DNA of 14,625 nt from an uncultured Clostridia bacterium (GTDB lineage: Bacteria; Bacillota; Clostridia; Lachnospirales; CAMVHY01), in NCBI GenBank assembly GCA_947167415.1, contig CAMVHY010000004.1, positions 1 to 14,625 of the forward strand, in the 5' to 3' direction. How positions within the stretch are numbered: the first letter of the stretch is position 1; each line of letters opens with the position of its first letter. The translations under genes were made by a program, and so were the position numbers. Below are positions 6,844-14,497 of this stretch, piece after piece. Below the pieces are notes generated by a model. It saw only the letters and a list, made by a program, of their open reading frames with translations. It was not told where the DNA came from and ran no database searches.

Positions 6844-7383
6844 TTAATAATTTTGTTTTTTTAATTGGAAATAAGCTTTTGGATGCGAACAAACCGGACA
6901 TTTTTCAGGAGCTTGATTCCCATAATGAACATGTCCGCAATTTAAACAAATCCAAACAGTTTCATTTTCACGCTCAAAAACTTTATTTGAATTAATATTA
7001 TTCAGCAATGCCAAATATCTTTGCTCATGTTCTTTTTCTATTTCGGCAACTTTACGAAACAAATCAGCAATTTCTGAAAAACCTTCATTCTCAGCTTCTT
7101 CCGCAAATTTTTTATACATATCCGTCCATTCATAATTTTCTCCTGCGGCTGCATCTTTTAAATTTTCCGGCGTATTTTTAATCTGCCCGCCATTTAATAA
7201 TTTAAACCAAATTTTTGCATGTGCGCGCTCATTTTTTTCTGTTTCTAGAAAAATATTTGCTATTTGCTCATAACCATCCTTTTTAGCTTGTGAAGCAAAA
7301 AATCCATACTTGTTTGCCGCTTGGGATTCACCTGCAAATGCCGCCAATAAATTTTTTTCTGTTTTGGTGTTTTTTAAATCCAA
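6844..7383 (-). CDS. rbr: Rubrerythrin
   Basis: Non-heme iron peroxidase that reduces hydrogen peroxide in anaerobes; cytoplasmic. 179 residues. The N-terminal ferritin-like four-helix domain carries the diiron ligands E19 (in GES), E52 and H55 (ERAH), the Glu pair around 95 and 98 (AEEAENEGF), and E116 and H119 (EKEH). The C-terminal rubredoxin domain has the Fe(Cys)4 knuckles CLNC (146-149) and CPVC (162-165). The domain order is that of classical rubrerythrin. The start is TTG 7383 with GGAGGT about eight bases upstream and no in-frame ATG nearby. It is a single gene, divergent from the ABC operon and converging on the YukD-like gene. No clear PerR box was found in its upstream region. Confidence 0.95.
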   Translation of the reverse strand: MDLKNTKTEKNLLAAFAGESQAANKYGFFASQAKKDGYEQIANIFLETEKNERAHAKIWFKLLNGGQIKNTPENLKDAAAGENYEWTDMYKKFAEEAENEGFSEIADLFRKVAEIEKEHEQRYLALLNNINSNKVFERENETVWICLNCGHVHYGNQAPEKCPVCSHPKAYFQLKKQNY

Positions 7384-7416
7384 AATATTTCACCTCCAAA
7401 TTTAATTCATTCCCAT

Positions 7417-7444
7417 ATAATACGTCTTAATATTCACAAAGCAA
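7417..7444 (-). promoter_or_regulatory. Probable rubrerythrin promoter
   Basis: On the minus strand TTGCTT (7444-7439) and TATTAT (7422-7417) are spaced by 16 bp, 34 bp before the TTG start. It is moderately close to consensus. Confidence 0.45.
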
Positions 7445-7544
7445 ATTCTTTTTGATAAAAATTTATAAGACATGAGAAAATTTTTTTTGTGTCAAGATAT
7501 TTTTATTTTGGATTTAAAAATAATTTTTTTTGCGAGGATAATTT

Positions 7545-8450
7545 ATGGGAGACGTTTTAAAAGTTGTCAACGTGAATAAAAAATTTGACAAAGATTATGT
7601 TTTGCGGAACATAAGTTTTGATTTAAAAGAAGGAGAAATTTTAGGACTAGTCGGACCAAATGGCGCAGGAAAAACAACTTTAATGCGAATTATTGTTGGG
7701 CTGATAAAAAAACATGGTGGCGATATATTTTTTTGTGTTGATAAAAATAAAATTAAAAGAGATGAAAAACTTTTGGGATGTATGATTGAAACGCCAAAAT
7801 TTTATTCTTATATGAATGCGTATCAGAATTTAAAATTTTTTTCTGGCTTGTCAGGAAAAGTGGATCGAAAAGAAATAAATAATATGTTGTCATTTGTTGG
7901 TTTGTCAGGCGAAACAAAAAAAAAGGTAAAAAAATATTCGCTTGGAATGAAACAAAGATTAGGTATGGCGTTGGCATTTTTAAATCATCCCAAAATTTTA
8001 ATTTTAGATGAGCCGACAAACGGAATAGATCCTGACGGGATAAAAAAAATACGTGATTATCTAAAAAAATTAGCAGAGCAAGAAAATGTCTCGGTTTTAA
8101 TTTCAGGGCATATTTTGGCTGAGATAGAAAAAGTTTGTGATCGAGTTGTTATTTTAAAAAAAGGTAAAGTTACTGAAATTGTTGATATGAAAGAAAAAAA
8201 TTTTGATGATAAAATTTTTGCGTTTGAAACAGATGAAATGGATGAGTTTATGGATTTGTTAAAGCAAAAAAATATTGTTATCGAGGATATAAAAAATAAT
8301 TTGATAAAAGTTAGATTGCAGAAAGAAAATTTGATGAAGTTTATAAAAGATTTGGTTTTGAAAGATATAAATTTTTATAGCGTATATGAAGTTAAAAATG
8401 ATCTTGAACAAAAATTTTTGAATTCGACTGGTGGCGATGCAAATGTTTGA
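7545..8450 (+). CDS. ABC transporter ATP-binding protein, ABC-2/BcrA-like exporter type
   Basis: ATPase subunit that powers a membrane exporter; peripheral on the inner face of the membrane. 301 residues. Walker A GPNGAGKTT (37-45), the signature YSLGMKQR (131-138), Walker B ILILDEP (151-157) and the switch His in ISGHI (189) are all present and complete. The segment GCMIETPKFY (78-87), where other families have a Q-loop Gln, is typical of the bacitracin/lantibiotic-resistance branch (BcrA-like). The region after about residue 215 is a family-variable C-terminal extension. ATG 7545 has GAGG about seven bases upstream. Its end overlaps the start of the permease gene, so the two are translationally coupled. 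The substrate cannot be told from sequence; peptide or lipid-linked compounds are the usual range for this branch. Confidence 0.9.
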   Translation: MGDVLKVVNVNKKFDKDYVLRNISFDLKEGEILGLVGPNGAGKTTLMRIIVGLIKKHGGDIFFCVDKNKIKRDEKLLGCMIETPKFYSYMNAYQNLKFFSGLSGKVDRKEINNMLSFVGLSGETKKKVKKYSLGMKQRLGMALAFLNHPKILILDEPTNGIDPDGIKKIRDYLKKLAEQENVSVLISGHILAEIEKVCDRVVILKKGKVTEIVDMKEKNFDDKIFAFETDEMDEFMDLLKQKNIVIEDIKNNLIKVRLQKENLMKFIKDLVLKDINFYSVYEVKNDLEQKFLNSTGGDANV

Positions 8451-9162
8451 TGTTTTAAGAATGTCTTGGTTTGAGTATAAAAAGATTTTTTGTAAAAAAG
8501 GGATTTATATTTATCTTGGAGTTTTTTTGATTTTAGTTTGGCCTTTAATAAGTAAAATGAATGAAATAAAAAATTTAGCTGGCGAAAAGTTGCAGGCTGT
8601 AATTTTATTGCCGGCAGTTTATTTTATGTTTATGATATTCGCTTACGCAATAGATATTTTGTTGGAAGAATATTATAGCGGGACAGCAACTTTTTTATTT
8701 ACTGGGAAAATGTCTCGTGGCAAAATATTATTTTCAAAAATTTTGGCGATAAATTTATTGGGTGTCACGCTTGGAATTATAAATTGCTTATTTAACGCGT
8801 GTTTTAAAAATGCAATTGCAATGCAAAACCAGATCGATGAAGATAAATTAATTTTTATGTATTTAATATTTTCGTGGTTTGCCGGCAATTATTTTTTATT
8901 TATGAGCACGATTTTTAAAAATCGATTTGCAAGTTTTTTAGTTGGCATATTTTTTTTAACGGCAATATCAGATGTGTTTGCTTTTTTAGGAAAATTAAAT
9001 TTAGCAAATAAGCTTTTTTTTGAATTAAATCCATTTGATAAATTTATGGAGTCGCTTGTAAATCCAAACGTTAGCGTTTATAAAATTATAAGTATGATTT
9101 TTTTTGGCGCTTTATTTTTATTTTTTGCCATTATGATTTTTAATAAAAAAGATTTATCTTGA
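8443..9162 (+). CDS. ABC-2 type permease, partner of the preceding ATPase
   Basis: Integral membrane subunit of the exporter. 239 residues from ATG 8443, which overlaps the last codons of the ATPase gene; GGTGG eight bases upstream supports it, while ATG 8437 and GTG 8431 are alternatives. Six hydrophobic segments are visible (about 20-36, 52-72, 99-119, 136-156, 163-183 and 213-233), the usual ABC-2 topology. The loop LLEEYYSGTATFLFTGKMSR (73-92) matches the conserved cytoplasmic coupling segment of this family (E...GT.......SR). The tail ends in a short KKDLS. A single small permease suggests it acts as a homodimer with two ATPases. No frameshift or missing segment. Confidence 0.85.
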   Translation: MFDVLRMSWFEYKKIFCKKGIYIYLGVFLILVWPLISKMNEIKNLAGEKLQAVILLPAVYFMFMIFAYAIDILLEEYYSGTATFLFTGKMSRGKILFSKILAINLLGVTLGIINCLFNACFKNAIAMQNQIDEDKLIFMYLIFSWFAGNYFLFMSTIFKNRFASFLVGIFFLTAISDVFAFLGKLNLANKLFFELNPFDKFMESLVNPNVSVYKIISMIFFGALFLFFAIMIFNKKDLS

Positions 9163-9198
9163 GCGAATAAATTATTATTAGATAAAGTGAGCACACAA

Positions 9199-9236
9199 AA
9201 AAACGGGCTTGAATTTAAGTCCGCTTTTATTTTTTT
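9199..9236 (+). terminator. Terminator of the ABC operon, copy 1 of a dispersed hairpin family
   Basis: CGGGCTT (9204-9210) pairs with AAGTCCG (9217-9223), with one G-U on the plus strand, flanked by an A7 run and a T-rich tail. It sits between two converging genes and can work in both directions. Nearly the same sequence recurs at 10498 and 11608. Confidence 0.8.
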
Positions 9237-9246
9237 CATATACAAA

Positions 9247-10367
9247 TTATTTTTGTGGCTTTGTTGTTTCTGATATCGGAATAAATTCATTCACTTCTTT
9301 CAATAATTCGGATAAAGTTATACTCGCGCTTTTATTATTAGTTTGATTATTCGTTCGATCTAATTTTACCGATATCTTATCAAACTCATTAAGAAATTTT
9401 TTAAGTATAACCGCTTTTGTTATGTTGAACTGTTTTTCCAAAACGTCAAAAAATCATCACGCAAACATCGCCAAAGTTCACGAAACCATTCTGACCAACT
9501 GCAAGAAAATTCCTCATTTTCAAGTACACTAAATTTAGTTACAGCGGTTAGATTTTTAATAATCCTATTTTTGTACAAAAAATTTAACATCTCGTTTAAA
9601 CGACGATTTAAATTACAGTTTAAGCTTAATTGTGCACTTTTTTTCCTGTCATAAAAATTTTTTAAGTCAAAAAAAACGCTTATAGCATCAGACCAGTCTG
9701 ATGTTTCTTTTAAAATATCACTCGTTATCTTGCCAACGTATTTTTTAAGTTCATTAAAATCATTCTCACTTCTGTCTTTATACTTTTTTAATAGTTCATA
9801 TGCAAACGAAAACATTGGAGTTGATTTTTTCAAATATCTACATTTTAGATCATTGGTTTTTCTTGCGTACTCTTTTATCTTTCTATCTATAAGATTGGGC
9901 AAAATTTGATAATAAAACATTAATACCATTTTGGCCTTTTCAAGATTATTTAATATATCTGTACGTTTAAGCATACAGTCCGCAAGCTCTTTCATTTTAT
10001 CTGGATTAAAAACCTTTGTGTCCTCTGTTTTTTCAATGTAATAACCAACATCCAAAATTTTTTCGAGTTCTTTTGGATTATCATTGTCTAAAAAATTAAA
10101 CAAATCATCAGCTTCTAACACTTGTTCCAAAGTTAACCCACATTTCGCTTTTTCATCAGTCTTTATACCTACAATATTTTTAATCAATATTTTTGCTTTC
10201 ACTTTTTGCTTCACAACTGAATTAATATTTTTTAGTTGTTCTAAAGGCACATTCAGAGACTCTCCACGTGAACCATTAATTTCTTTTTCCCACTTTGAAT
10301 ATGTGTTTTGAAAACCATTAATCGATAAATTTTCATTTAGTGATTCTTTATTTATTCCTTCTGACAT
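9247..10367 (-). pseudogene. Helical soluble protein of unknown function, split by a one-base slip in a T6 run
   Basis: The start is ATG 10367 (MSEGINKESL) with AGGAGG eight bases upstream. The frame runs 315 residues and ends prematurely in LRDDFLTFWKNSST. In the next frame the sequence continues (DVLEKQFNITKAVILKKF to ETTKPQK) to TAA 9247-9249. Adding one T to the run at 9448-9453 joins the two as DDFFDVLEKQF and gives 373 residues. The protein is charged and mostly alpha-helical, with no signal peptide or membrane segment; charged stretches such as KELEKILDVGYYIEKTEDTK suggest a helical-bundle or coiled interaction protein. No family was recognised. Programmed frameshifting or transcript slippage is a less likely alternative to mutation, since T6 is short. 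It is monocistronic and converges on the ABC operon. Confidence 0.6.
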
Positions 10368-10665
10368 AATAAACTCCTCCTGTACAAATATAAAAAACAA
10401 ATTTATCCAAAAATAAAATTGCCTATCGACAATTTTTATTTTAAAACAAAATTATTTATTCGTCCAAAGATAATTCAAATTTTTTATTAACAAATAAAAA
10501 AAACGGACTTACATCTATGTCCGCTTTTTATTTTTTATGTATGCTTGTTATTTTTTTTGCGAATAAAGATAACTCACTATAGAAAAAACAAATCCTCGTT
10601 TGTGATTTTATCAATAAATTTATGTGTCTAATATACTGTGTAATAAAAAAATTATCATAAAAGTC
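10368..10665. other. Divergent intergenic region, no gene seen
   Basis: This space between the helical-protein gene and the six-helix membrane-protein gene has no open frame worth calling. It holds one terminator-like hairpin with no gene in front of it, a weak ACAAA/TTTGT inverted repeat near 10590-10605, and the promoter of the rightward gene just beyond. Confidence 0.5.
10498..10536. terminator. Orphan terminator-like hairpin, copy 2 of the dispersed family
   Basis: CGGAC (10504-10508) pairs with GTCCG (10519-10523), flanked by an A-run and CGCTTTTTATTTTTT. It is nearly identical to the copies at 9199 and 11608, yet it lies between two diverging genes where no transcript should end. Confidence 0.6.
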
Positions 10666-10694
10666 TTGCAAAATAATTTTTTTAATGTTATAAT
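10666..10694 (+). promoter_or_regulatory. Promoter of the six-helix membrane-protein gene
   Basis: TTGCAA (10666-10671) and a perfect TATAAT (10689-10694) are spaced by exactly 17 bp. They lie 35 bp upstream of the ATG. Confidence 0.75.
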
Positions 10695-10729
10695 AGATAT
10701 TATTTTAAACAAAATCGGAGGTATTCATT

Positions 10730-11572
10730 ATGATGGAGAATAAAGAATTAGGATTAAAAAACATAAATATGTCAGAAAAACAAATAGAATATAAACTTGA
10801 TATTCAAAAGAAAAAACAAAATAAAAAAATAAAGTTAAGAACTATTTTTGAAATATTGGCGTTTTTTGCTGGATGTTTATCGATTACTTTTGGTTTGTTG
10901 GGAATATTCGGCTATGCTTCTTTGTTTATTGGAATCGGAGCAATTTTTGCTTATAGCTCGGCCGCAAGTTTTTTAGTTAATTTAAATTATCATTCGTATT
11001 GCTGTCAAGAGTGGAAAGATTTTCAATTGTGTCAAAAATTATCTTTTTGCATGAAAATATATTTTGTACCAACTGTTTTATTAGTGAGTGGAATTCTTTT
11101 TTTGGGCTTAGGTATAACCGGAATATTAAATTTTGGATTTGGATTAGGTTTGGGATTGTCGTTAATAAGTTTGGCTATCTTACCATTGATCAATAGTATT
11201 ATTGTATTGAATAATAAAGAAAATGCTCATAGAGCTTATTTATTGAATGCTGTAACATATTGGATGAATGTCGTAATTATTTTGTGTACGTTGATTTCGA
11301 TTGTATCTATTCCTTTGGGAATATATAGTATATTTAGTTTGGCAGCAACTTTAATTATTGGTATTCCAACTGCTGGTGTTGCAATTAGTATGGGACTACT
11401 TGAATGGTATGAAAAAAATGAGTATAAAAAATGGATTGATTCTCGTGATTGCGACCGAGAAGATCAAAGTAGCATATGGGAATCAAATACGGACGAAATA
11501 TATTATGATAACAGTGAGAATAGAAGTGTTACGGATCTTTATAGTAATCTTACTGGAAGTGATCTGAGTTAA
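10730..11572 (+). CDS. Six-helix membrane protein of unknown function
   Basis: 280 residues from ATG 10730 (an ATG also follows at 10733), with a perfect GGAGGT seven bases upstream and a near-consensus promoter, so it is probably well expressed. After a basic N-terminus (KLDIQKKKQNKKIKLR, about 22-37) come three closely paired hydrophobic hairpins: about 39-60/62-84, 110-132/136-160 and 176-198/200-224. The second is glycine-rich (NFGFGLGLGLSL). The loop at 86-109 has four Cys (CCQEWKDFQLCQKLSFC). The last 55 residues form an acidic, Tyr/Ser-rich tail without hydrophobic segments (DCDREDQSSIW, DEIYYDNSEN). There is no conserved transporter motif that I recognise and no cleavable signal peptide. 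It is the only one of the window's unrecognised genes that is intact. It converges on adhE with a shared hairpin between them. Confidence 0.75.
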   Translation: MMENKELGLKNINMSEKQIEYKLDIQKKKQNKKIKLRTIFEILAFFAGCLSITFGLLGIFGYASLFIGIGAIFAYSSAASFLVNLNYHSYCCQEWKDFQLCQKLSFCMKIYFVPTVLLVSGILFLGLGITGILNFGFGLGLGLSLISLAILPLINSIIVLNNKENAHRAYLLNAVTYWMNVVIILCTLISIVSIPLGIYSIFSLAATLIIGIPTAGVAISMGLLEWYEKNEYKKWIDSRDCDREDQSSIWESNTDEIYYDNSENRSVTDLYSNLTGSDLS

Positions 11573-11607
11573 AATTTGGAAATTTGTTGTTGTCGAATAA
11601 AAAAACA

Positions 11608-11647
11608 AAAAAACGGACTTAATTTCAAGCCCGCTTTTTATTTTTTT
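11608..11647 (-). terminator. Terminator of adhE, copy 3 of the dispersed hairpin family
   Basis: On the minus strand CGGGCTT (11633-11627) pairs with AAGTCCG (11620-11614) with one G-U, flanked by A- and T-runs. On the plus strand the same position is an A-C mismatch, so the hairpin is stronger in the adhE direction, though it may also stop the converging gene. Confidence 0.75.
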
Positions 11648-11665
11648 GTATAAAATTAATTTATA

Positions 11666-14269
11666 TTAAACAGTTTTTTTCTCGCCATAATAAGCATTTA
11701 AATACATTTGTTTTATTTCACTCATCAAAGGATATCTTGGATTTGCGCCCGTACATTGATCATCAAAAGCTTGTTCTGTCATCGCATCTAACTTATCCAA
11801 AAATTCTTGTTCGTCAATTCCATATTCTTTTATCGTTTGCTTTATACCGATTTTTTCTTTTAGCTCATCAATTTTTTTAATCAAATTCTCAACTTTTTCT
11901 TTTGCGTTAGCTCCGCCAAAATTTAAATAATCTGCAACTTCAGCATATCTTTCCAAAGTATGGGGATAAGAATACTGTGGGAAAGTTCCCATTTTCTCCG
12001 GTGCTTCACTCGAATTAAATCTTATTACTTCGTTAATCATCAAAGCATTTGCAATTCCATGTGGCAAATGAAAAAACGCACCGAGTTTATGCGCCATCGA
12101 ATGACAAACACCTAAAAAAGCATTTGCAAAAGCCATACCTGCCATCGTTGCCGCATGTGCCATTTTTTCGCGTGCTTCAAAATCATTTTTTCCGTCATTA
12201 TAAGCTCTTGGCAAAAACTCAAAAATCACTTTTAAAGCTTTTAAAGCCAAACCGTCCGTGAAATCCGTTGCCATCATCGATGCATATGCTTCTAAGGCAT
12301 GCGTGACAGCATCAATTCCTGAAGCCGAAGTCAATCCCTTTGGCGCATCCATCATCATATCCGAATCAACAATTGCCATTTTTGGCATTAATTCATAATC
12401 TGCCAACGGATATTTCACACCAGTTTGTTCATCCGTAATAACTGCAAACGGCGTCACTTCACTACCTGTTCCGGCAGAAGTTGGCACTGCTATAAAATAT
12501 GCTTTTTCCCCCATCTTTGGAAACTTATAAATTCTTTTTCTAATATCCATAAATCTCATTGCCATATCTAAAAAATCCAACTCAGGGTGCTCATACATAA
12601 CCCAAATTATTTTTCCGGCATCCATTGCACTACCGCCACCAATCGCGATTATACAATCCGGATTAAACTCACGAATTTCTTTTGCTCCCGCTTTTGCGCA
12701 TGCAAGCGACGGATCAGGCGCAACATCAAAAAAAGTTTTATGCGTAATTTCAAGTTCATCTAATTTATTAGTTATTGGCTTCGTATAGCCGTTATTATAC
12801 AAAAACGAGTCCGTGACGATAAAAACTTTTTTTATATTCAAATCTTTTAATTCCTGCAAAGCAACCGGCAAACAACCTTTTTTTATATAAACTTTTTCAG
12901 GCGCTCTAAACCACAACATATTTTCTCTCCTTTCGGCAACCGTTTTTATATTTAATAAATGCTTAACTCCAACATTTTCCGAAACAGAATTTCCACCCCA
13001 AGAACCACAACCCAATGTCAACGAAGGCATCAATTTAAAATTATACAAATCTCCGATTCCACCTTGCGACGACGGAGTATTAACTAAAATCCTGCATGTT
13101 TTCATCCGATCATTAAATTTATCTAATCTTTCTTTTTCAGATACATTTATATAAATAGCTGAAGTGTGTCCATATCCACCATCTGCAATTAATTTTTCAG
13201 CTTTTTCTAGTGCTTCATCAAAATCATTAAATTTATACATTGCCAAAACAGGCGAAAGTTTTTCATGCGCAAAAGCTTCACTTAATTCAACGCTTTCGAC
13301 TTCTCCGATTAAAACTTTAGTATCTTCTGGAACATTTATATTTGCCATGTCTGCGATTATTTTTGCTTTTTGTCCAACAATTTTTGCATTTAATGCTCCG
13401 TTTATCAAAATAATATTGCGCACTTTTTCGAGTTCATCTTGATTTAAAAAATAGCAATTACGTTTAATAAATTCTTGTTTAACCTGATCATAAATTTTTT
13501 GCGAAACAATAACTGATTGTTCAGATGCACAAACCATTCCGTTATCAAACGTTTTTGAATGAATAATCGAATTCACAGCCAAAATTATATTTGCGCTTTC
13601 GTCAATAATTGCGGGTGTATTTCCAGAGCCAACTCCAATCGAAGGTTTTCCTGAAGAATAAGCCGCCTTAACCATTCCAGGACCTCCTGTTGCTAAAACT
13701 ATATCCGATTTATTCATAAGCATATTTGTCAATTCAAGCGTTGGAGATTCGATCCAAGAAATAATATTTTCCGGTGCTCCGGCTTTTACGGCTGCAGCTA
13801 AAATAATTTTTGCTGCTTCCACTGTTGATTTTTTTGCGCGCGGATGTGGACTGATTATTATTCCGTTACGCGTTTTTAATGCGATCAAAGTTTTAAAAAT
13901 TGCTGTTGACGTTGGATTTGTTGTCGGAATAACTGCTGCAATAACTCCCAACGGTTCAGCAATTTTTTTTATGCCATATGCTTTATCTTCGTAAATTACG
14001 CCACAAGTCTTAATATTTTTACACGAGTTATAAATATATTCGCAAGCAAAATGATTTTTTATTACTTTATCTTCGACAACACCCATTCCAGTTTCTTCGA
14101 CTGCAAGTTTTGCCAAAGGAATTCTTGCGTTGTTAGCAGCCATAGCGGCACAAAAAAATATTTTATCGACTTGTTCCTGCGTAAAATCAGCAAATATTTT
14201 TTGCGCTTCACGTACTTGATTTAAACTAAATTCAAGTGCTTCAGGGCTATCAATAATTTTTTTTGTCAT
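11666..14269 (-). CDS. adhE: Bifunctional acetaldehyde-CoA/alcohol dehydrogenase
   Basis: Reduces acetyl-CoA to acetaldehyde and then to ethanol, oxidising two NADH; cytoplasmic, forming filaments (spirosomes) in known members. 867 residues, the full family length. The N-terminal aldehyde dehydrogenase half (about 1-440) has the catalytic Cys247 in GMVCASEQS, preceded by GVGSGNTPA and the IPTTNPTST segment. A linker (AERRENMLWFR, 446-456) leads to the iron-dependent alcohol dehydrogenase half with the nucleotide site GGGSAMDAGK (544-553) and the four metal ligands D653, H657, H723 and H737, at the same numbers as I recall for E. coli AdhE. ATG 14269 has GGGGAG about eight bases upstream. It is monocistronic with its own promoter and terminator. 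No key residue is missing. It is the likely main NADH sink of a fermenter. Confidence 0.97.
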   Translation of the reverse strand: MTKKIIDSPEALEFSLNQVREAQKIFADFTQEQVDKIFFCAAMAANNARIPLAKLAVEETGMGVVEDKVIKNHFACEYIYNSCKNIKTCGVIYEDKAYGIKKIAEPLGVIAAVIPTTNPTSTAIFKTLIALKTRNGIIISPHPRAKKSTVEAAKIILAAAVKAGAPENIISWIESPTLELTNMLMNKSDIVLATGGPGMVKAAYSSGKPSIGVGSGNTPAIIDESANIILAVNSIIHSKTFDNGMVCASEQSVIVSQKIYDQVKQEFIKRNCYFLNQDELEKVRNIILINGALNAKIVGQKAKIIADMANINVPEDTKVLIGEVESVELSEAFAHEKLSPVLAMYKFNDFDEALEKAEKLIADGGYGHTSAIYINVSEKERLDKFNDRMKTCRILVNTPSSQGGIGDLYNFKLMPSLTLGCGSWGGNSVSENVGVKHLLNIKTVAERRENMLWFRAPEKVYIKKGCLPVALQELKDLNIKKVFIVTDSFLYNNGYTKPITNKLDELEITHKTFFDVAPDPSLACAKAGAKEIREFNPDCIIAIGGGSAMDAGKIIWVMYEHPELDFLDMAMRFMDIRKRIYKFPKMGEKAYFIAVPTSAGTGSEVTPFAVITDEQTGVKYPLADYELMPKMAIVDSDMMMDAPKGLTSASGIDAVTHALEAYASMMATDFTDGLALKALKVIFEFLPRAYNDGKNDFEAREKMAHAATMAGMAFANAFLGVCHSMAHKLGAFFHLPHGIANALMINEVIRFNSSEAPEKMGTFPQYSYPHTLERYAEVADYLNFGGANAKEKVENLIKKIDELKEKIGIKQTIKEYGIDEQEFLDKLDAMTEQAFDDQCTGANPRYPLMSEIKQMYLNAYYGEKKTV

Positions 14270-14313
14270 ATTTATCTCCCCTATAAAATTTTTTATAAAA
14301 AAAATTTTTGCCG

Positions 14314-14341
14314 TGACAAATTATTATTATTCACTGACAAA
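14314..14341. promoter_or_regulatory. Direct repeats TGACAAA in the adhE leader
   Basis: TGACAAA occurs at 14314-14320 and 14335-14341, 21 bp apart, which places both on the same face of the helix. They lie between the adhE -10 box and the ATG. No canonical Rex palindrome is visible. A regulator site is possible; the regulator is unknown. Confidence 0.3.
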
Positions 14342-14360
14342 AATATTTGACTCCGTAAAA

Positions 14361-14389
14361 ATCCTATTTATTTTTTATTTACATGTCAA
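14361..14389 (-). promoter_or_regulatory. adhE promoter
   Basis: On the minus strand TTGACA (14389-14384) and TAGGAT (14366-14361) are spaced by exactly 17 bp, giving a leader of about 85 nt. Confidence 0.65.
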
Positions 14390-14420
14390 GTATTTTATAC
14401 GACAAAATTTGGGGCCCATA

Positions 14421-14463
14421 AAAAAACTGCCGAAATAAAAAATTAAAATCAGCAGTTTTTTTT
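14421..14463. terminator. Bidirectional terminator-like hairpin upstream of adhE
   Basis: AAAAAACTGC (14421-14430) pairs with GCAGTTTTTT (14452-14461), extended by GA/TC after one mismatch, with a loop of about 15 bases and T-runs on both strands. It differs from the CGGRCTT family. It would end a minus-strand gene lying to the right, but an IS element begins there about 35 bp further on. Confidence 0.6.
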
Positions 14464-14497
14464 AATCAAAAAAATCAAATCTAATTTTATTTAGATA

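Noticed and set aside
9199..11647. The three similar hairpins as a CRISPR array
   Set aside because: They are more than 1 kb apart with whole genes between them and show terminator structure, so there are no regular spacers.
13164..13442. Plus-strand 92-codon frame inside adhE
   Set aside because: Antisense to the aldehyde dehydrogenase half of an intact, well-conserved gene.
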